A stretch of DNA of 37,771 bases from an uncultured Opitutia bacterium (GTDB lineage Bacteria; Verrucomicrobiota; Verrucomicrobiia; Opitutales; Opitutaceae): contig CAIXKG010000001.1 of assembly GCA_903919985.1 (NCBI GenBank), forward strand, positions 1 to 37,771, given 5' to 3'. The position numbers were made by a program, and so were the translations under genes. Numbering within the stretch: position 1 is the stretch's first letter; each line of letters starts with the position of its first letter. A model generated the notes under the pieces. It was not told the DNA's origin. It searched no databases and saw nothing but the letters and a program-made list of their open reading frames with translations. Below are positions 1 to 8,707 of the stretch, in pieces.

Positions 1-2563
1 AGTTGTCGTTGTTGCCGGCGTAGTTTTCGAAGTCCAAGCGCAGGACGCGGGTGCCGAACGTGCCGGCCTGGCCATTGCGCGTGTTGATCGACTTGTTCTC
101 ATAGCGGTTAACCCGCAGCACGACTTTATTGTTCCAGAGATTCACCGAGAAGCCGTAGTCCTTGCCCGTGGAGGTGGGATTTTCCAGCTGGTCGAGCATG
201 ACGCTGACCGCGGGCGTTTCAGGAAGGAAGCTGTCGGACTTGTTGTAGTGAACATTCATACCGGCAAGGAGGCCGGCGATGAATCCACCGACGCCATCGT
301 TGGCAGCCATCTTGTCGATCGTCTGCCAGCCGCGGAACGGACGCGCGACGACGCCCTGGGTCGTAGTATCGCCCGAGCGCTTCGCCCAATCGCCGACCCA
401 CCCTTTCATCGCAGCAAAGTCGAATTCGTATCCGTTCGATTTCAAGACGGCGGGACGCCCGAATTTGTTGTTATTGTCGTCGTGACGTTTGCCGAACGTG
501 GTAACGATCCGGTCATTCCAGAGATTGTCCTGCAGAACGGCGCCGCGTGTATTAAGCAGATTCTGTGAGGCAAAGGTTCCGCCCGACCCTTCCTGAATCG
601 CGGATTCGGCCAACGTCACGGGATCGTTCACCCATTGATTCGTCTGGGGATTGAACCAGACGAAGGGATAGTTGCCGTACTTGAAGGCCGTGGGCGCGTA
701 GTCGACGTTCTGGCCGACGTTGTCACCGACATAATAATTGAACATGCCGCGCAAAACGGCGGGGCCGACGACGCCCGATTGGTTGGCCTTGGGGAGACCG
801 GCCGGAGCATAGATCGGGCTGTCGGTGATGTTTACGTCGCGGTAGCGGTAACTGTTTTGCTTGGTCAGGCGTTCTTCGGCGTAGCCGACAACTTGGTGAC
901 GTCCGAGCCACTTCATCCAATTCGTTTGGGGCGTAAAGTCCAAGGTGTACGCGGCCTGACCGCGGAACGTATCGCGCAGGTACGGCTGGCTCGAGTGCGT
1001 CGGCTCGCCCACCCCCATGTAGGGCCGCAGGAAGTACGGATTGGCGCGACCGTCGAGAAGCTTGGAGTTTACGTCGACGTAGAGGTAGTTGCTGTTACCG
1101 CCCGCCGAAGACTGGCCGATAAAATTCAAATTGCTGCGATCGGCGTCCTCGTGATTCCAACCAAGCTGGAAAGCGAGTTTGTTCATCTGGCCGTCGAGCA
1201 CGATTTGTTCGAGTTCGACCGTGGTATTTTCGTTGTGGTCTTTGATCGAGTTGATGCCGGCCAGATTGATGTCCGAGTAATCGAAAATCGCTTTGCTGGA
1301 AATGCCGCGCACCGTGGAGTAGAGCGGGTGGTTCGTACGGACCGGGTCGGCAATGGTCGTGAGTAAACGTTGCGTGCCGCCGGTGTTGGCCGGGCCATTG
1401 ATGGCGGTAGCGGCGGGCGTCGTTTGAATGGTCCAGAGTCCGAGACCGTTCTGATCAATAAAGAGCGCGGAGCGCCCGGCCAAGGTCAAGGTGGTCATAC
1501 CCGTGGGATTGGTTGTACCAGTGACGGTCGAGACACCATTCGCGGTGACCGTGGACGAGATGGGGTCCCAAGTCGGGGAACCGAGATTATTTTTCCAGTA
1601 GGAAACGGCGTCGCGGGGCGTTAGCGTGTTCGCGCGGGTACCGAAGAAGTCGTAAACGGAAAACGAGGCGCGGAGGGTGGTGGTGCGGAACGGCTGGGCG
1701 CGCACATAGAAGTTATAGCGACGGCTCGTACTGCCCGACGGCTTCTGATTATAGGCGTCATGCTGGTAAACCGTGCTCGCGCGGATGGCGAGTTTGTCCC
1801 TGAAAATCGGTCGGCTGACGTCGAGCGTGGTGCGATAACCGCCGAGCGCGTCGACCCGGGCTTCGACGGTGCTGATCGCGCGGCGCAGATTGGCGGATGC
1901 GCCCACGAGATTGACGGTACCGGAACCCTGGCCGAGGCCGAAGATGTTCGAGTTAGGTCCACGGCTGATTTCGACGGCTTCGATGCCGATCGGGTCGATC
2001 GGAACGCGGCCGCTGCTGGCGAAATTGTTGAGCGCAATGTTGGCGGCGGAGCCACCACGGACGCGATTCGCGCCCTGCGGGTTGTTCTGGATGTTGTCGG
2101 TGACCATACCATTTCGGTCGACCGAGTAATCCGTGTAGTTGCCGGTGCCTTCCGTGCTGCTCTCGTAGTTGAAGATGTCGTTGATATCGAGCATCGCGAA
2201 ATCCTGCATCTGGGCCTTGGTCACGACGGAAATCGATGATGCCAGATCCTCGATCTTCGCGTTGAGACGGGTGCCCGACATGGTGTTCGCGGCGAAATAG
2301 CCGTTACCGGACTCCTTAACCTCGAAGACCGAGAGCTGCACCGCATCGTCGGCACGCATGTTTGCGAGCTCGGCTTCGTCGAGTTTTCCGTCGCGGTTGA
2401 GATCGTATTTCGCCAGCTGGGCTGACGAAATAGGCGCGGCGGCGGCAACCGCTTGGGCGTAACCGGCGTGGCAGATGAACGATGCCAGGCAGAGCGCCGC
2501 GAACAACGTTTTGATATCCGTCGCAGGAATGCGATGGGACAGGGGTGGATGCGATGTGGTCAT
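1..2563 (-). CDS. TonB-dependent receptor, 3' end beyond window
   Basis: Outer-membrane receptor for active uptake of a ligand, probably an oligosaccharide, powered by TonB-ExbB-ExbD. I translated it from the ATG at 2563-2561; 854 codons are visible with no stop, so the C-terminal part of the barrel lies outside the window. Seen: a signal peptide (residues 1-38, ending near GYAQA), a canonical EF-hand loop at about 54-65 (DLNRDGKLDEAE), a TonB-box-like segment near 76-84 (VQLSVFEV), and a plug domain at about 98-225 with the typical VEISRGPNSNIFGLGQGSG run. A long Tyr/Asn/Thr-rich barrel region follows. It lies 31 bp downstream of the SUMF1/PL11-like gene on the same strand, so the two are probably one operon. 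The substrate cannot be read from the sequence; a pectic glycan is inferred from the neighbour. The EF-hand before the plug is unusual for the family in general. No clear Shine-Dalgarno is visible. Confidence 0.93.
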   Translation of the reverse strand, partial: MTTSHPPLSHRIPATDIKTLFAALCLASFICHAGYAQAVAAAAPISSAQLAKYDLNRDGKLDEAELANMRADDAVQLSVFEVKESGNGYFAANTMSGTRLNAKIEDLASSISVVTKAQMQDFAMLDINDIFNYESSTEGTGNYTDYSVDRNGMVTDNIQNNPQGANRVRGGSAANIALNNFASSGRVPIDPIGIEAVEISRGPNSNIFGLGQGSGTVNLVGASANLRRAISTVEARVDALGGYRTTLDVSRPIFRDKLAIRASTVYQHDAYNQKPSGSTSRRYNFYVRAQPFRTTTLRASFSVYDFFGTRANTLTPRDAVSYWKNNLGSPTWDPISSTVTANGVSTVTGTTNPTGMTTLTLAGRSALFIDQNGLGLWTIQTTPAATAINGPANTGGTQRLLTTIADPVRTNHPLYSTVRGISSKAIFDYSDINLAGINSIKDHNENTTVELEQIVLDGQMNKLAFQLGWNHEDADRSNLNFIGQSSAGGNSNYLYVDVNSKLLDGRANPYFLRPYMGVGEPTHSSQPYLRDTFRGQAAYTLDFTPQTNWMKWLGRHQVVGYAEERLTKQNSYRYRDVNITDSPIYAPAGLPKANQSGVVGPAVLRGMFNYYVGDNVGQNVDYAPTAFKYGNYPFVWFNPQTNQWVNDPVTLAESAIQEGSGGTFASQNLLNTRGAVLQDNLWNDRIVTTFGKRHDDNNNKFGRPAVLKSNGYEFDFAAMKGWVGDWAKRSGDTTTQGVVARPFRGWQTIDKMAANDGVGGFIAGLLAGMNVHYNKSDSFLPETPAVSVMLDQLENPTSTGKDYGFSVNLWNNKVVLRVNRYENKSINTRNGQAGTFGTRVLRLDFENYAGNNDN

Positions 2564-2594
2564 GGAGGGTGAGTTTAGGAAAATGAGGGGCTTT

Positions 2595-5000
2595 TCAGGG
2601 GTGGGAGGGCTGCCACTCGAAATAGGAATCGTAGCCGGCGGTGAGATTGCGTGCCAGCCAAGTCCGATATTCATGATCCGCGAGGCGGGTCACGTCACGT
2701 TTTTTAATGAGCGTCGTGTTCGTGTAGATCACGACCGTTTGGCGGCCATTGACGGTCGACGTGCAAATCAGTTCGTCGCGGAAATCTCCGCCGAGATCCG
2801 CCGCGTACATAACGCGCCCTTCGCCCTCGTTCGGACCTAGATCGGGCAGCTCGGTAAATTTTCGGCCTGCAAAATAACCCAGCGTCCGGCCGTTGCCGGA
2901 CATGAGCTCGTGCTTGTCGCCGCCCAGCCAGTTCACCGGTTTCCACGCGCCGATCCAAGGGCTCAGGATCACCTTGCCCTGCGCGTCGAAGAGCAACGTG
3001 TCGCGAATGAGATGCCCGTCGCGATTGGTTTCCATTTCCATACCCGGCGAGTCCGCGATGATATCGGCGACCCACCCGGTGTGCGCATGGGTCCAGCGCG
3101 GATCGTCCTCGCGATTCGTTTTCCAAATGACTTTCCCGGTGTCGGCGTCGACGACGTAGGCACCGGCGTTGGTGTTGTCCTCGACGGCAAAGTAAACCTG
3201 CCGGCCGGGGCGGCCAGGGATGATGTGCTTGACCGCGACGGTGTCGGGATGCCCCGCGTAGATCGACCAGCGCACGGTACCGTCGGAGTTGAGACACGTG
3301 GTGCCATCAAAAACCTCATCCCGACCGTCGCCGTTCACGTCGGCGTTGACGATGTAGTGGGCACCGCTGCCATTCGTTTCGCCGAAACTCTTGAACTGCC
3401 ACAACTGCTTGAGCGTCCGGCCGTCGTAGGCGGTGAAGATCTCGTTTTCGTAGAGGCCGGATTGCGTGATGATCGCCGGATTTTTCCCGTCGAGGTACGC
3501 GATGCCCATCACGATGCGCGTCGAAGAGCGGGAGAAATCGGAGACCAGCGGCGTCCACGGCGTTTTGCGCAGGGTTTCGCCGGTCAGGCCGTCGAGCACG
3601 CCAAGATAAACCTGGTCGCCCTCCTGGATGCGGGCCACCACCTCGCATTTGCCGTCACCATCGAGATCGTAGAGCAGGACCGGGCTGTTGTTGTGGCTGC
3701 CGAAACACTGCGCGTGCCACACGAGCGGGCGGCGCCAGATGCTTTTGCCGTAGCTGGTGAATGCTTCGATCTCGACTGGGACGCCGGGATCGGCGGAGCG
3801 CTCGTTGATGCCGTTATCGAGCCGGAAAACCGCATCCATCACGCCGTCCCCATTCAGATCGCCGAAGGCCGCGGTGAAGCCGCCGGTGCGGACGTTGGGT
3901 GTGAAACGCGCGATTTCGCCGCTGCGTTTTTCCGTGGGCTCGAAGCCGACCCATTCCGACGGCGGACCCTCGCGTCCGTCGGCGAGCACGGCCCGCACGC
4001 GATAATACGAGCGGAATTCGCCGTCGGGCTGATCCGGACCTTCACCGCGCGTGTGTTGCGTGGCTCGCGGCCCCGGAGGATTGAGATCGATGAAATTAGT
4101 CGAATCGGTGATCGGCGCTTGTGTGATGCGCTCACCGGCCGCGTGACGATACTGCGTGCGGTAAACGTGGAAGCCGGTATTCGCGGGTTCATCGGCCAGT
4201 AGATTCCAGCTGATGAAGATTTTTTTGTCGCCCGCTGACGCGGCCATCAGGCGCCGGTTCTGGAGCCGAAAATGAGTCGTGCCGAGCGGCTCGCGCACGA
4301 GGCGGAAACCAAGGTCGGGCCGCCGGATGCCTTCGAGCTGATAGGCGCTCCGGCCGAGCTCTAGATAGTAAGGCGCGCGCGCCCACGAGCCGCCCATGGC
4401 CCAGCCTTCGCGATCGTCCTGTGACGTAATGCGAAAGACGAAACCGCCGAGGGTGACATCGGGATATTCGGCGATCATCTGCCACGTATTACCGGCCATG
4501 TCGTAGAGGCCCCATGGATTGGGTGCATAACTTTTCACCGGCTTCAGCCGCTCTTTCCACGCGCTGATGTCGCGCTCCCCTTTCTCGGAATAGTTGGCGC
4601 GCTGCGGAGTGGGCTCGTCGTTGCCCCAGACGTATTTCACGTCGGCCCGGCCGGCGCGTGCCGCGTACTCGAACTCAGAGGACGTCGGCAGCCGATAAAC
4701 GCGATTTTCCTTTTTCGTGCGCCAGTCGGTGTAAGCGCGTACGTCGCTATAGCGATTCACGAAAACCACGGGAAGATTGGCCAGGCCCGCGGGCGTTTTC
4801 CCGTTGGTCCAATAAGGCGGGGCCGCGTAGTGCGTCTCGTCGATAAAAATTTGGTACTCCGCGTTTGTGATCGGGTGCTCCGACATCTCGAAATCGTCGA
4901 GCTGGATACCCGGACGCAACGCACCGCCCTTGATGGGCACGAAAACCTCGGCCAAGGCCGGGGCAAGCCCAAGGACAAGCAGCAGGAAAAGGGGTAGCAT
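2595..5000 (-). CDS. Secreted SUMF1-fold / PL11-like rhamnogalacturonan lyase fusion
   Basis: About 801 residues from the ATG at 5000; an in-frame GTG at 5009 is an alternative start. A signal peptide (LPLFLLLVLGLAPALA) is followed by an FGE-sulfatase (SUMF1) domain at about 18-237, with HPITNAEY, RLPTSSEFEYAARAG, NPWGLYDMAGNTW, GGSWARA and DLGFRLV landmarks. A PL11-like region then runs from about 245 to the end: FISWNLLADEP with an NVYR-like strand, Asp-rich calcium-type loops (DLNGDGVMD, DLDGDGKCE, DVNGDGRDE), WLGGD, and a C-terminal YAADLGGDFRDELI plus VVIYTNTT. Known PL11 enzymes cleave the rhamnogalacturonan-I backbone by beta-elimination, so polysaccharide cleavage outside the cell is inferred. 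The SUMF1 part lacks the paired cysteines of true formylglycine-generating enzymes (the region reads GSWARAPYYLELGR), so it is probably a binding module, not an enzyme. It sits just upstream of the TonB receptor gene. Confidence 0.85.
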   Translation of the reverse strand: MLPLFLLLVLGLAPALAEVFVPIKGGALRPGIQLDDFEMSEHPITNAEYQIFIDETHYAAPPYWTNGKTPAGLANLPVVFVNRYSDVRAYTDWRTKKENRVYRLPTSSEFEYAARAGRADVKYVWGNDEPTPQRANYSEKGERDISAWKERLKPVKSYAPNPWGLYDMAGNTWQMIAEYPDVTLGGFVFRITSQDDREGWAMGGSWARAPYYLELGRSAYQLEGIRRPDLGFRLVREPLGTTHFRLQNRRLMAASAGDKKIFISWNLLADEPANTGFHVYRTQYRHAAGERITQAPITDSTNFIDLNPPGPRATQHTRGEGPDQPDGEFRSYYRVRAVLADGREGPPSEWVGFEPTEKRSGEIARFTPNVRTGGFTAAFGDLNGDGVMDAVFRLDNGINERSADPGVPVEIEAFTSYGKSIWRRPLVWHAQCFGSHNNSPVLLYDLDGDGKCEVVARIQEGDQVYLGVLDGLTGETLRKTPWTPLVSDFSRSSTRIVMGIAYLDGKNPAIITQSGLYENEIFTAYDGRTLKQLWQFKSFGETNGSGAHYIVNADVNGDGRDEVFDGTTCLNSDGTVRWSIYAGHPDTVAVKHIIPGRPGRQVYFAVEDNTNAGAYVVDADTGKVIWKTNREDDPRWTHAHTGWVADIIADSPGMEMETNRDGHLIRDTLLFDAQGKVILSPWIGAWKPVNWLGGDKHELMSGNGRTLGYFAGRKFTELPDLGPNEGEGRVMYAADLGGDFRDELICTSTVNGRQTVVIYTNTTLIKKRDVTRLADHEYRTWLARNLTAGYDSYFEWQPSHP

Positions 5001-5090
5001 CCGATGCACGGAAGCAGGAACTAATTAGAAAGAAGGCTCGTCAACGGAAACACCGTCCGGACAGTCGCGAGGCGCAGCGGTCGCGCCGCT

Positions 5091-5147
5091 CGGTTTCGAG
5101 TTTCCTGTTGCGGATTTCGATTTATCGAAATCCTAAAATTCGGGCCC
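5091..5147. repeat. Palindromic interspersed repeat, type B
   Basis: Two perfect 10-bp arms (5112-5121 and 5124-5133) flank a TT centre. Outside them are T-rich and A-rich flanks carrying the string cggtttcgagttt (5091-5103) and aaaattcggg. The element sits in the spacer between two divergent genes (start codons at 5000 and 5280). A similar string, ggttttcgagttttggg, occurs at 36815-36831 inside the rumA-like gene. Role unknown; it resembles REP-like elements. Confidence 0.6.
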
Positions 5148-5279
5148 GTAACACCAAACGCCAAGCTCCGCCCACCGAGCTGTGTTCGGCTCCGTCCGTC
5201 ATGTTTACGGCGCGAACGATAACTCGACCGTTGCAGCTTCGACGCCGCGGTGTACGCAGAGGAACAAGCCCCCTTTCCC

Positions 5280-7517
5280 ATGCCCGATTCGACGCGTCGT
5301 GAATTTCTAAAAACCTCCGTGATCGCCGGCGCCGCCGTGACGCTCGGCGAATACCCGCTTCGCTCCGCGCGCGCGGCGGAGCCGACCGGCGCGCCTGACA
5401 TGCGTGCGGCGATTCCTCCCCCGCCCTCTTGGATCGACAAACCGATGCGCTGGGCGCAGCTCACGCTCGTCGAAGACGATCCCGCCCCCGGCAAATTCGA
5501 TCTGAATTTCTGGCTCGATTACTTTGCGCGCACGAAATCGGACGCCGTGTGCCTGAGCGGCGGCGGCTGCGTCGCCTACTATCCCACCCAAATTCCGTTT
5601 CACCACCGTAGCGCCTGGCTGGGCAATCGCGATGTGCTGGGCGAGTTGATCGCTGGCTGTCGTAAACTCGGCATGGTCGTCGTAGCCCGCACCGATCCGC
5701 ACGCGACCTACGATGACGCGGAGGCCGCACATCCCGACTGGATTCACGTCACGGCCGAGGGCCAGCGCCGCCGTCACTGGGCCTCCCCCGAAATGTGGGT
5801 CACTTGCGCGCTCGGGCCCTACAACTTCGATTTCATGACCGACGTGAAGCGCGAGATCGCGACGACGTACCGGCCCGATGGGATTTTCATCAACCGCTGG
5901 GACGGCTCGGGCCAGTGTTACTGCGAGCACTGCCGGAAAAACTTCCGCGAGGCCTCCGGCTTCGACCTTCCGCGCTCCAACAATCCCCAGGACCCAGCGC
6001 GCCGCGCGTACATGCTCTGGCGGCAGGAGCGGCTCTTTGCGTTGTGGCGAAAATGGGATGACGCCGTGCGCGCGGTGAACCCGGATTCGTGCGTGATCCC
6101 GAATGGCGGTGGCGGTGCGACCAGTTCGCTCGACATGAAACGCATCGGCGAACTCGCCCCGACGTTGATGGCGGATCATCAGGCGCGGCGCGGTCTCATG
6201 CCGCCTTGGGGCAACGGCAAACGCGGCAAGGAATTTCGCGCCACGATGGCCGGCAAGCCCATCGTCGGGATTTTCAGCGTCGGCCTCGAGGAGCCTTACC
6301 GCTGGAAAGACTCGGTGCAAAACGCCGCCGAGATCCGGCTCTGGGCCCTCGACGGCATCGCGAACGGGCTGCGGCCCTGGTTCACAAAATTCGCCGGCAG
6401 CGTCAACGACCCGCGCTGGCTGCAACCCGTCGAGGAACTCTACGGCTGGTGCGCCACGCACGAACGTTACCTGCGCAACGAGCGGCCCGTCGCGCGCGTG
6501 GGGCTGGTTTATTCGCAGCAGACGGCGTGGTTTGTCGCGGGCGATCGCGGCGCGCGTGATGCAACGGAGGACGCCGGACTCGGCTGGTATCACGCACTGA
6601 TCGAGTCGCGCGTGCCGTTCGAAATGGTGCACGACCGCCTGCTCGACGCGGAGCATCTGGCAAGTTTCAAGACGCTGATCCTGCCGAACATCGCGGCGCT
6701 GTCCGACGCGCAGTGCGCCCAGCTCCGGCAATTCGTGGCGCGCGGCGGCGGCATCGTGGCCACGTCCGAGACATCGGTCTACGACGAGTGGGGCGTGAAA
6801 CGAAAGGACTTCGGCCTCGCTGATCTTTTCGGCGTGAGTTTCACCGGTCGTACCGACGGCCCGATGCACAACGCCTACCTGCGGCTCGAGCACGACACCG
6901 CGAAGGGCCATCCGCTGCTCGCCGGGCTCGAGGACGCGCCACGCATCATTCACGGCGTGTGGCGGCTCGACGTGACGTCGAAGGAAAAATTCCTGGCGCC
7001 GCCGCTGACCTTCATTCCGTCGTACCCGGATTTGCCGATGGAGAAAATATTCACGAAGACACCGCGCACCGACATCGCGCAGGTCTTCATGCGGGAAATC
7101 GGCGCGGGCCGCGTGGTGTATTTTCCGTGGGACATCGATCGAACGTTCTGGGAAATCCTCGACGTCGATCACGGCAAGCTACTCCGCAACGCCGTGACGT
7201 GGGCGACGAACGAACCGCAGCCGGTCACGGTCGCCGGGCCCGGCGTGCTCGATGTCGCGACGTGGCAGCAGAAAAATTCGTTCACCGTTCATCTGGTTAA
7301 CCTCACGAATCCGATGATGATGAAAGGCCCGATCCGGGAGTTTCTACCGGTCGGTGCGCAAACCGTGCGGCTGCGGCTGCCGGCTGGCGCGAAGCCGCGC
7401 GGAGTGAAATTTCTCGTCGGAAAGCAAACTCCGGTGTCACGTCGCGACGGCGAATGGCTCGAGGTCATCGTGCCAACAATCCTCGACCATGAGGTGATCG
7501 CGATCGATCTGGCTTAG
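5280..7517 (+). CDS. Tat-exported GHL6 / beta-galactosidase-trimerisation-like glycosidase
   Basis: About 745 residues from the ATG at 5280, chosen because the Tat motif (STRREFLK, residues 4-11) then sits at the N-terminus, followed by a hydrophobic Ala-rich stretch ending near ARAAEP. An in-frame GTG at 5250 is less likely. The first half resembles the hypothetical glycosyl hydrolase 6 type TIM barrel: WLDYFARTKSDAV, HPDWIHV, YNFDFMTDVKREI, RPDGIFINRWDG and the CYCEHCRKNF cluster. The second half has a class I glutamine-amidotransferase-like beta-galactosidase trimerisation fold: LILPNIAALSDAQ, FVARGGGIVATSETS and GAGRVVYFPWDID. A glycoside hydrolase role in the periplasm or outside the cell is inferred from family resemblance; catalytic residues and substrate are not certain. 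It diverges from the PL11-like/TonB receptor operon, which supports a shared polysaccharide. Confidence 0.8.
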   Translation: MPDSTRREFLKTSVIAGAAVTLGEYPLRSARAAEPTGAPDMRAAIPPPPSWIDKPMRWAQLTLVEDDPAPGKFDLNFWLDYFARTKSDAVCLSGGGCVAYYPTQIPFHHRSAWLGNRDVLGELIAGCRKLGMVVVARTDPHATYDDAEAAHPDWIHVTAEGQRRRHWASPEMWVTCALGPYNFDFMTDVKREIATTYRPDGIFINRWDGSGQCYCEHCRKNFREASGFDLPRSNNPQDPARRAYMLWRQERLFALWRKWDDAVRAVNPDSCVIPNGGGGATSSLDMKRIGELAPTLMADHQARRGLMPPWGNGKRGKEFRATMAGKPIVGIFSVGLEEPYRWKDSVQNAAEIRLWALDGIANGLRPWFTKFAGSVNDPRWLQPVEELYGWCATHERYLRNERPVARVGLVYSQQTAWFVAGDRGARDATEDAGLGWYHALIESRVPFEMVHDRLLDAEHLASFKTLILPNIAALSDAQCAQLRQFVARGGGIVATSETSVYDEWGVKRKDFGLADLFGVSFTGRTDGPMHNAYLRLEHDTAKGHPLLAGLEDAPRIIHGVWRLDVTSKEKFLAPPLTFIPSYPDLPMEKIFTKTPRTDIAQVFMREIGAGRVVYFPWDIDRTFWEILDVDHGKLLRNAVTWATNEPQPVTVAGPGVLDVATWQQKNSFTVHLVNLTNPMMMKGPIREFLPVGAQTVRLRLPAGAKPRGVKFLVGKQTPVSRRDGEWLEVIVPTILDHEVIAIDLA

Positions 7518-7608
7518 CTTGGAGCATGGTATTTCTAACCAGGCGCTCCATGGTTTATCTTGTCGGATGGAAACATTCACGGTTTCTCGTAGTCCCAGCA
7601 CCCCAATC

Positions 7609-7956
7609 ATGAATTCGAAATTCGCCGGCCTCTTGGCTTTCGCTGCATCAGGCCTCTTGACGGGCTGCTCCACGACGGACGGGCGCATGGTGAATACAGA
7701 CCAGCCCGGCCCCGCCGTCGGCGCGGCCATCGGCACGGCGGTCGGCGCAGTCGCCGGCAATGTGGCTGGCGCGGTCGTCGGCGTCGGCGAAGGCGCGATC
7801 GGTGCGGCGAAGGTCCCTTTCAATACGGATCGGCGCATCATCCGCCAATGGCGCACGGAAACGACGGCTGACGGTCGCACGATTCAAGTCCCGCACGAAT
7901 TCGAGGTCGACGCCCAAGGCCGTATTATTCGTGAAGTGAAGCCGACGACGAATTGA
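7609..7956 (+). CDS. Small glycine-zipper lipoprotein
   Basis: A 115-residue predicted lipoprotein. A signal peptide ends in a lipobox (LLTGC, acylated Cys20). A Gly/Ala-rich region follows at about 38-66 (GAAIGTAVGAVAGNVAGAVVGVGEGAIGA is the stretch, with small residues spaced as in glycine zippers), then a charged tail. The start was chosen at the ATG that leaves a normal lipoprotein signal; an in-frame ATG at 7567 would add 14 residues. It lies 91 bp after the glycosidase-like gene and may be transcribed with it, but its composition says envelope component, not enzyme. Function unknown. Confidence 0.7.
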   Translation: MNSKFAGLLAFAASGLLTGCSTTDGRMVNTDQPGPAVGAAIGTAVGAVAGNVAGAVVGVGEGAIGAAKVPFNTDRRIIRQWRTETTADGRTIQVPHEFEVDAQGRIIREVKPTTN

Positions 7957-8022
7957 GCTGGATCCGAAATGGCGGCGGAGCGAGCGCGCCTCGCCTCCAT
8001 CGACACGAATCGAGTATTCGAC

Positions 8023-8048
8023 AAAAAAGCCGGCTCGATCGAGCCGGC
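8023..8048 (-). terminator. Rho-independent terminator of the lpoB operon
   Basis: A perfect 20-bp palindrome (8029-8048, GC-rich) is followed on the minus strand by six T residues (complement of 8023-8028). It lies 26 bp beyond the lpoB-like stop codon, so it should end the five-gene operon that starts near 12979. Confidence 0.9.
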
Positions 8049-8074
8049 GGGCGTGAAACGAAATCGAATTTTAC

Positions 8075-8686
8075 TCAAAACCCAACCGAAGGCCTCTTTC
8101 CCTGCTTCGTGATCTGGCTTTCGTTTTCCCAGACTGCGATACCATCCTTCACGGTCGTCAGTGAAAGTTGAAACGTGTAGGTCACCTGACGCGTGCTGCC
8201 GGCGCGGGCCCGGTCTTCGAGCAGTTTACCGGAAAGCGTGTAGTACGGGAGCGTGGTTTTCTGCTTTTCGCCGTTCAACATCGCGTTCATCTGCGCGGCT
8301 TCTTTAGCCATCGGATCCTCGGCGTTGCCGCCCAACCCCATCGTCGTCGTCGTCACGATCTTGCCGGATTGATTCAGCGCGACGCGGATCTTCTTCACCA
8401 GCGAGTCGGTATCAATCTGTTGCTGGGTGTTGTTGACGATGCGGGATATCGCCATGAGCGCGGGCTGTTGCGGGGCGCGCTCAAGCACGCCGCTCGAAAG
8501 CAGCGAAGCCACCATTTTTTCCGCGGCGTTGTTCCAGTCTTGGATATTAATCTGATCGAGAGAAACGATCGTGTTGGTGCTGTCCGAGGCCACGTACCTC
8601 GCCTCCGTGGGAGCGGTGTCACAGCCCGACAGGAAAAACAAGGCGGGGACGACGGCGGTGCCGGCAAGGATACGGAATGATTTCAT
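8075..8686 (-). CDS. lpoB: LpoB-like penicillin-binding protein activator
   Basis: A 203-residue outer-membrane lipoprotein with lipobox FLSGC. Family landmarks: INIQDWNNAAEKMVASLLSSGVL near the start of the domain, PYYTLSGKLLEDR, and the C-terminal YTFQLSLTTV, AVWENESQITKQGKRPSVGF. In Escherichia coli, LpoB spans the periplasm and stimulates the bifunctional peptidoglycan synthase PBP1B. The same biochemical role is known for the family but is inference here, since no PBP gene is in view. It is the last gene of a five-gene minus-strand operon, 21 bp after the YcfL-like gene, and is followed by a strong terminator. The ycfL-lpoB adjacency is also found in enterobacteria, which supports both calls. 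Confidence 0.87.
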   Translation of the reverse strand: MKSFRILAGTAVVPALFFLSGCDTAPTEARYVASDSTNTIVSLDQINIQDWNNAAEKMVASLLSSGVLERAPQQPALMAISRIVNNTQQQIDTDSLVKKIRVALNQSGKIVTTTTMGLGGNAEDPMAKEAAQMNAMLNGEKQKTTLPYYTLSGKLLEDRARAGSTRQVTYTFQLSLTTVKDGIAVWENESQITKQGKRPSVGF

Positions 8687-8707
8687 AATGGGAAAAGCGG
8701 CCTGGAA

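Noticed and set aside
2595-5000. Active formylglycine-generating enzyme (sulfatase activator)
   Set aside because: The SUMF1 domain lacks the cysteine pair needed for catalysis, and no sulfatase gene is in the window.
5307-7172. Long minus-strand open frame of 621 codons opposite the glycosidase-like gene
   Set aside because: The plus strand codes for a protein with clear Tat signal and conserved motifs; the minus frame has no domain and is the usual shadow in high-GC DNA.
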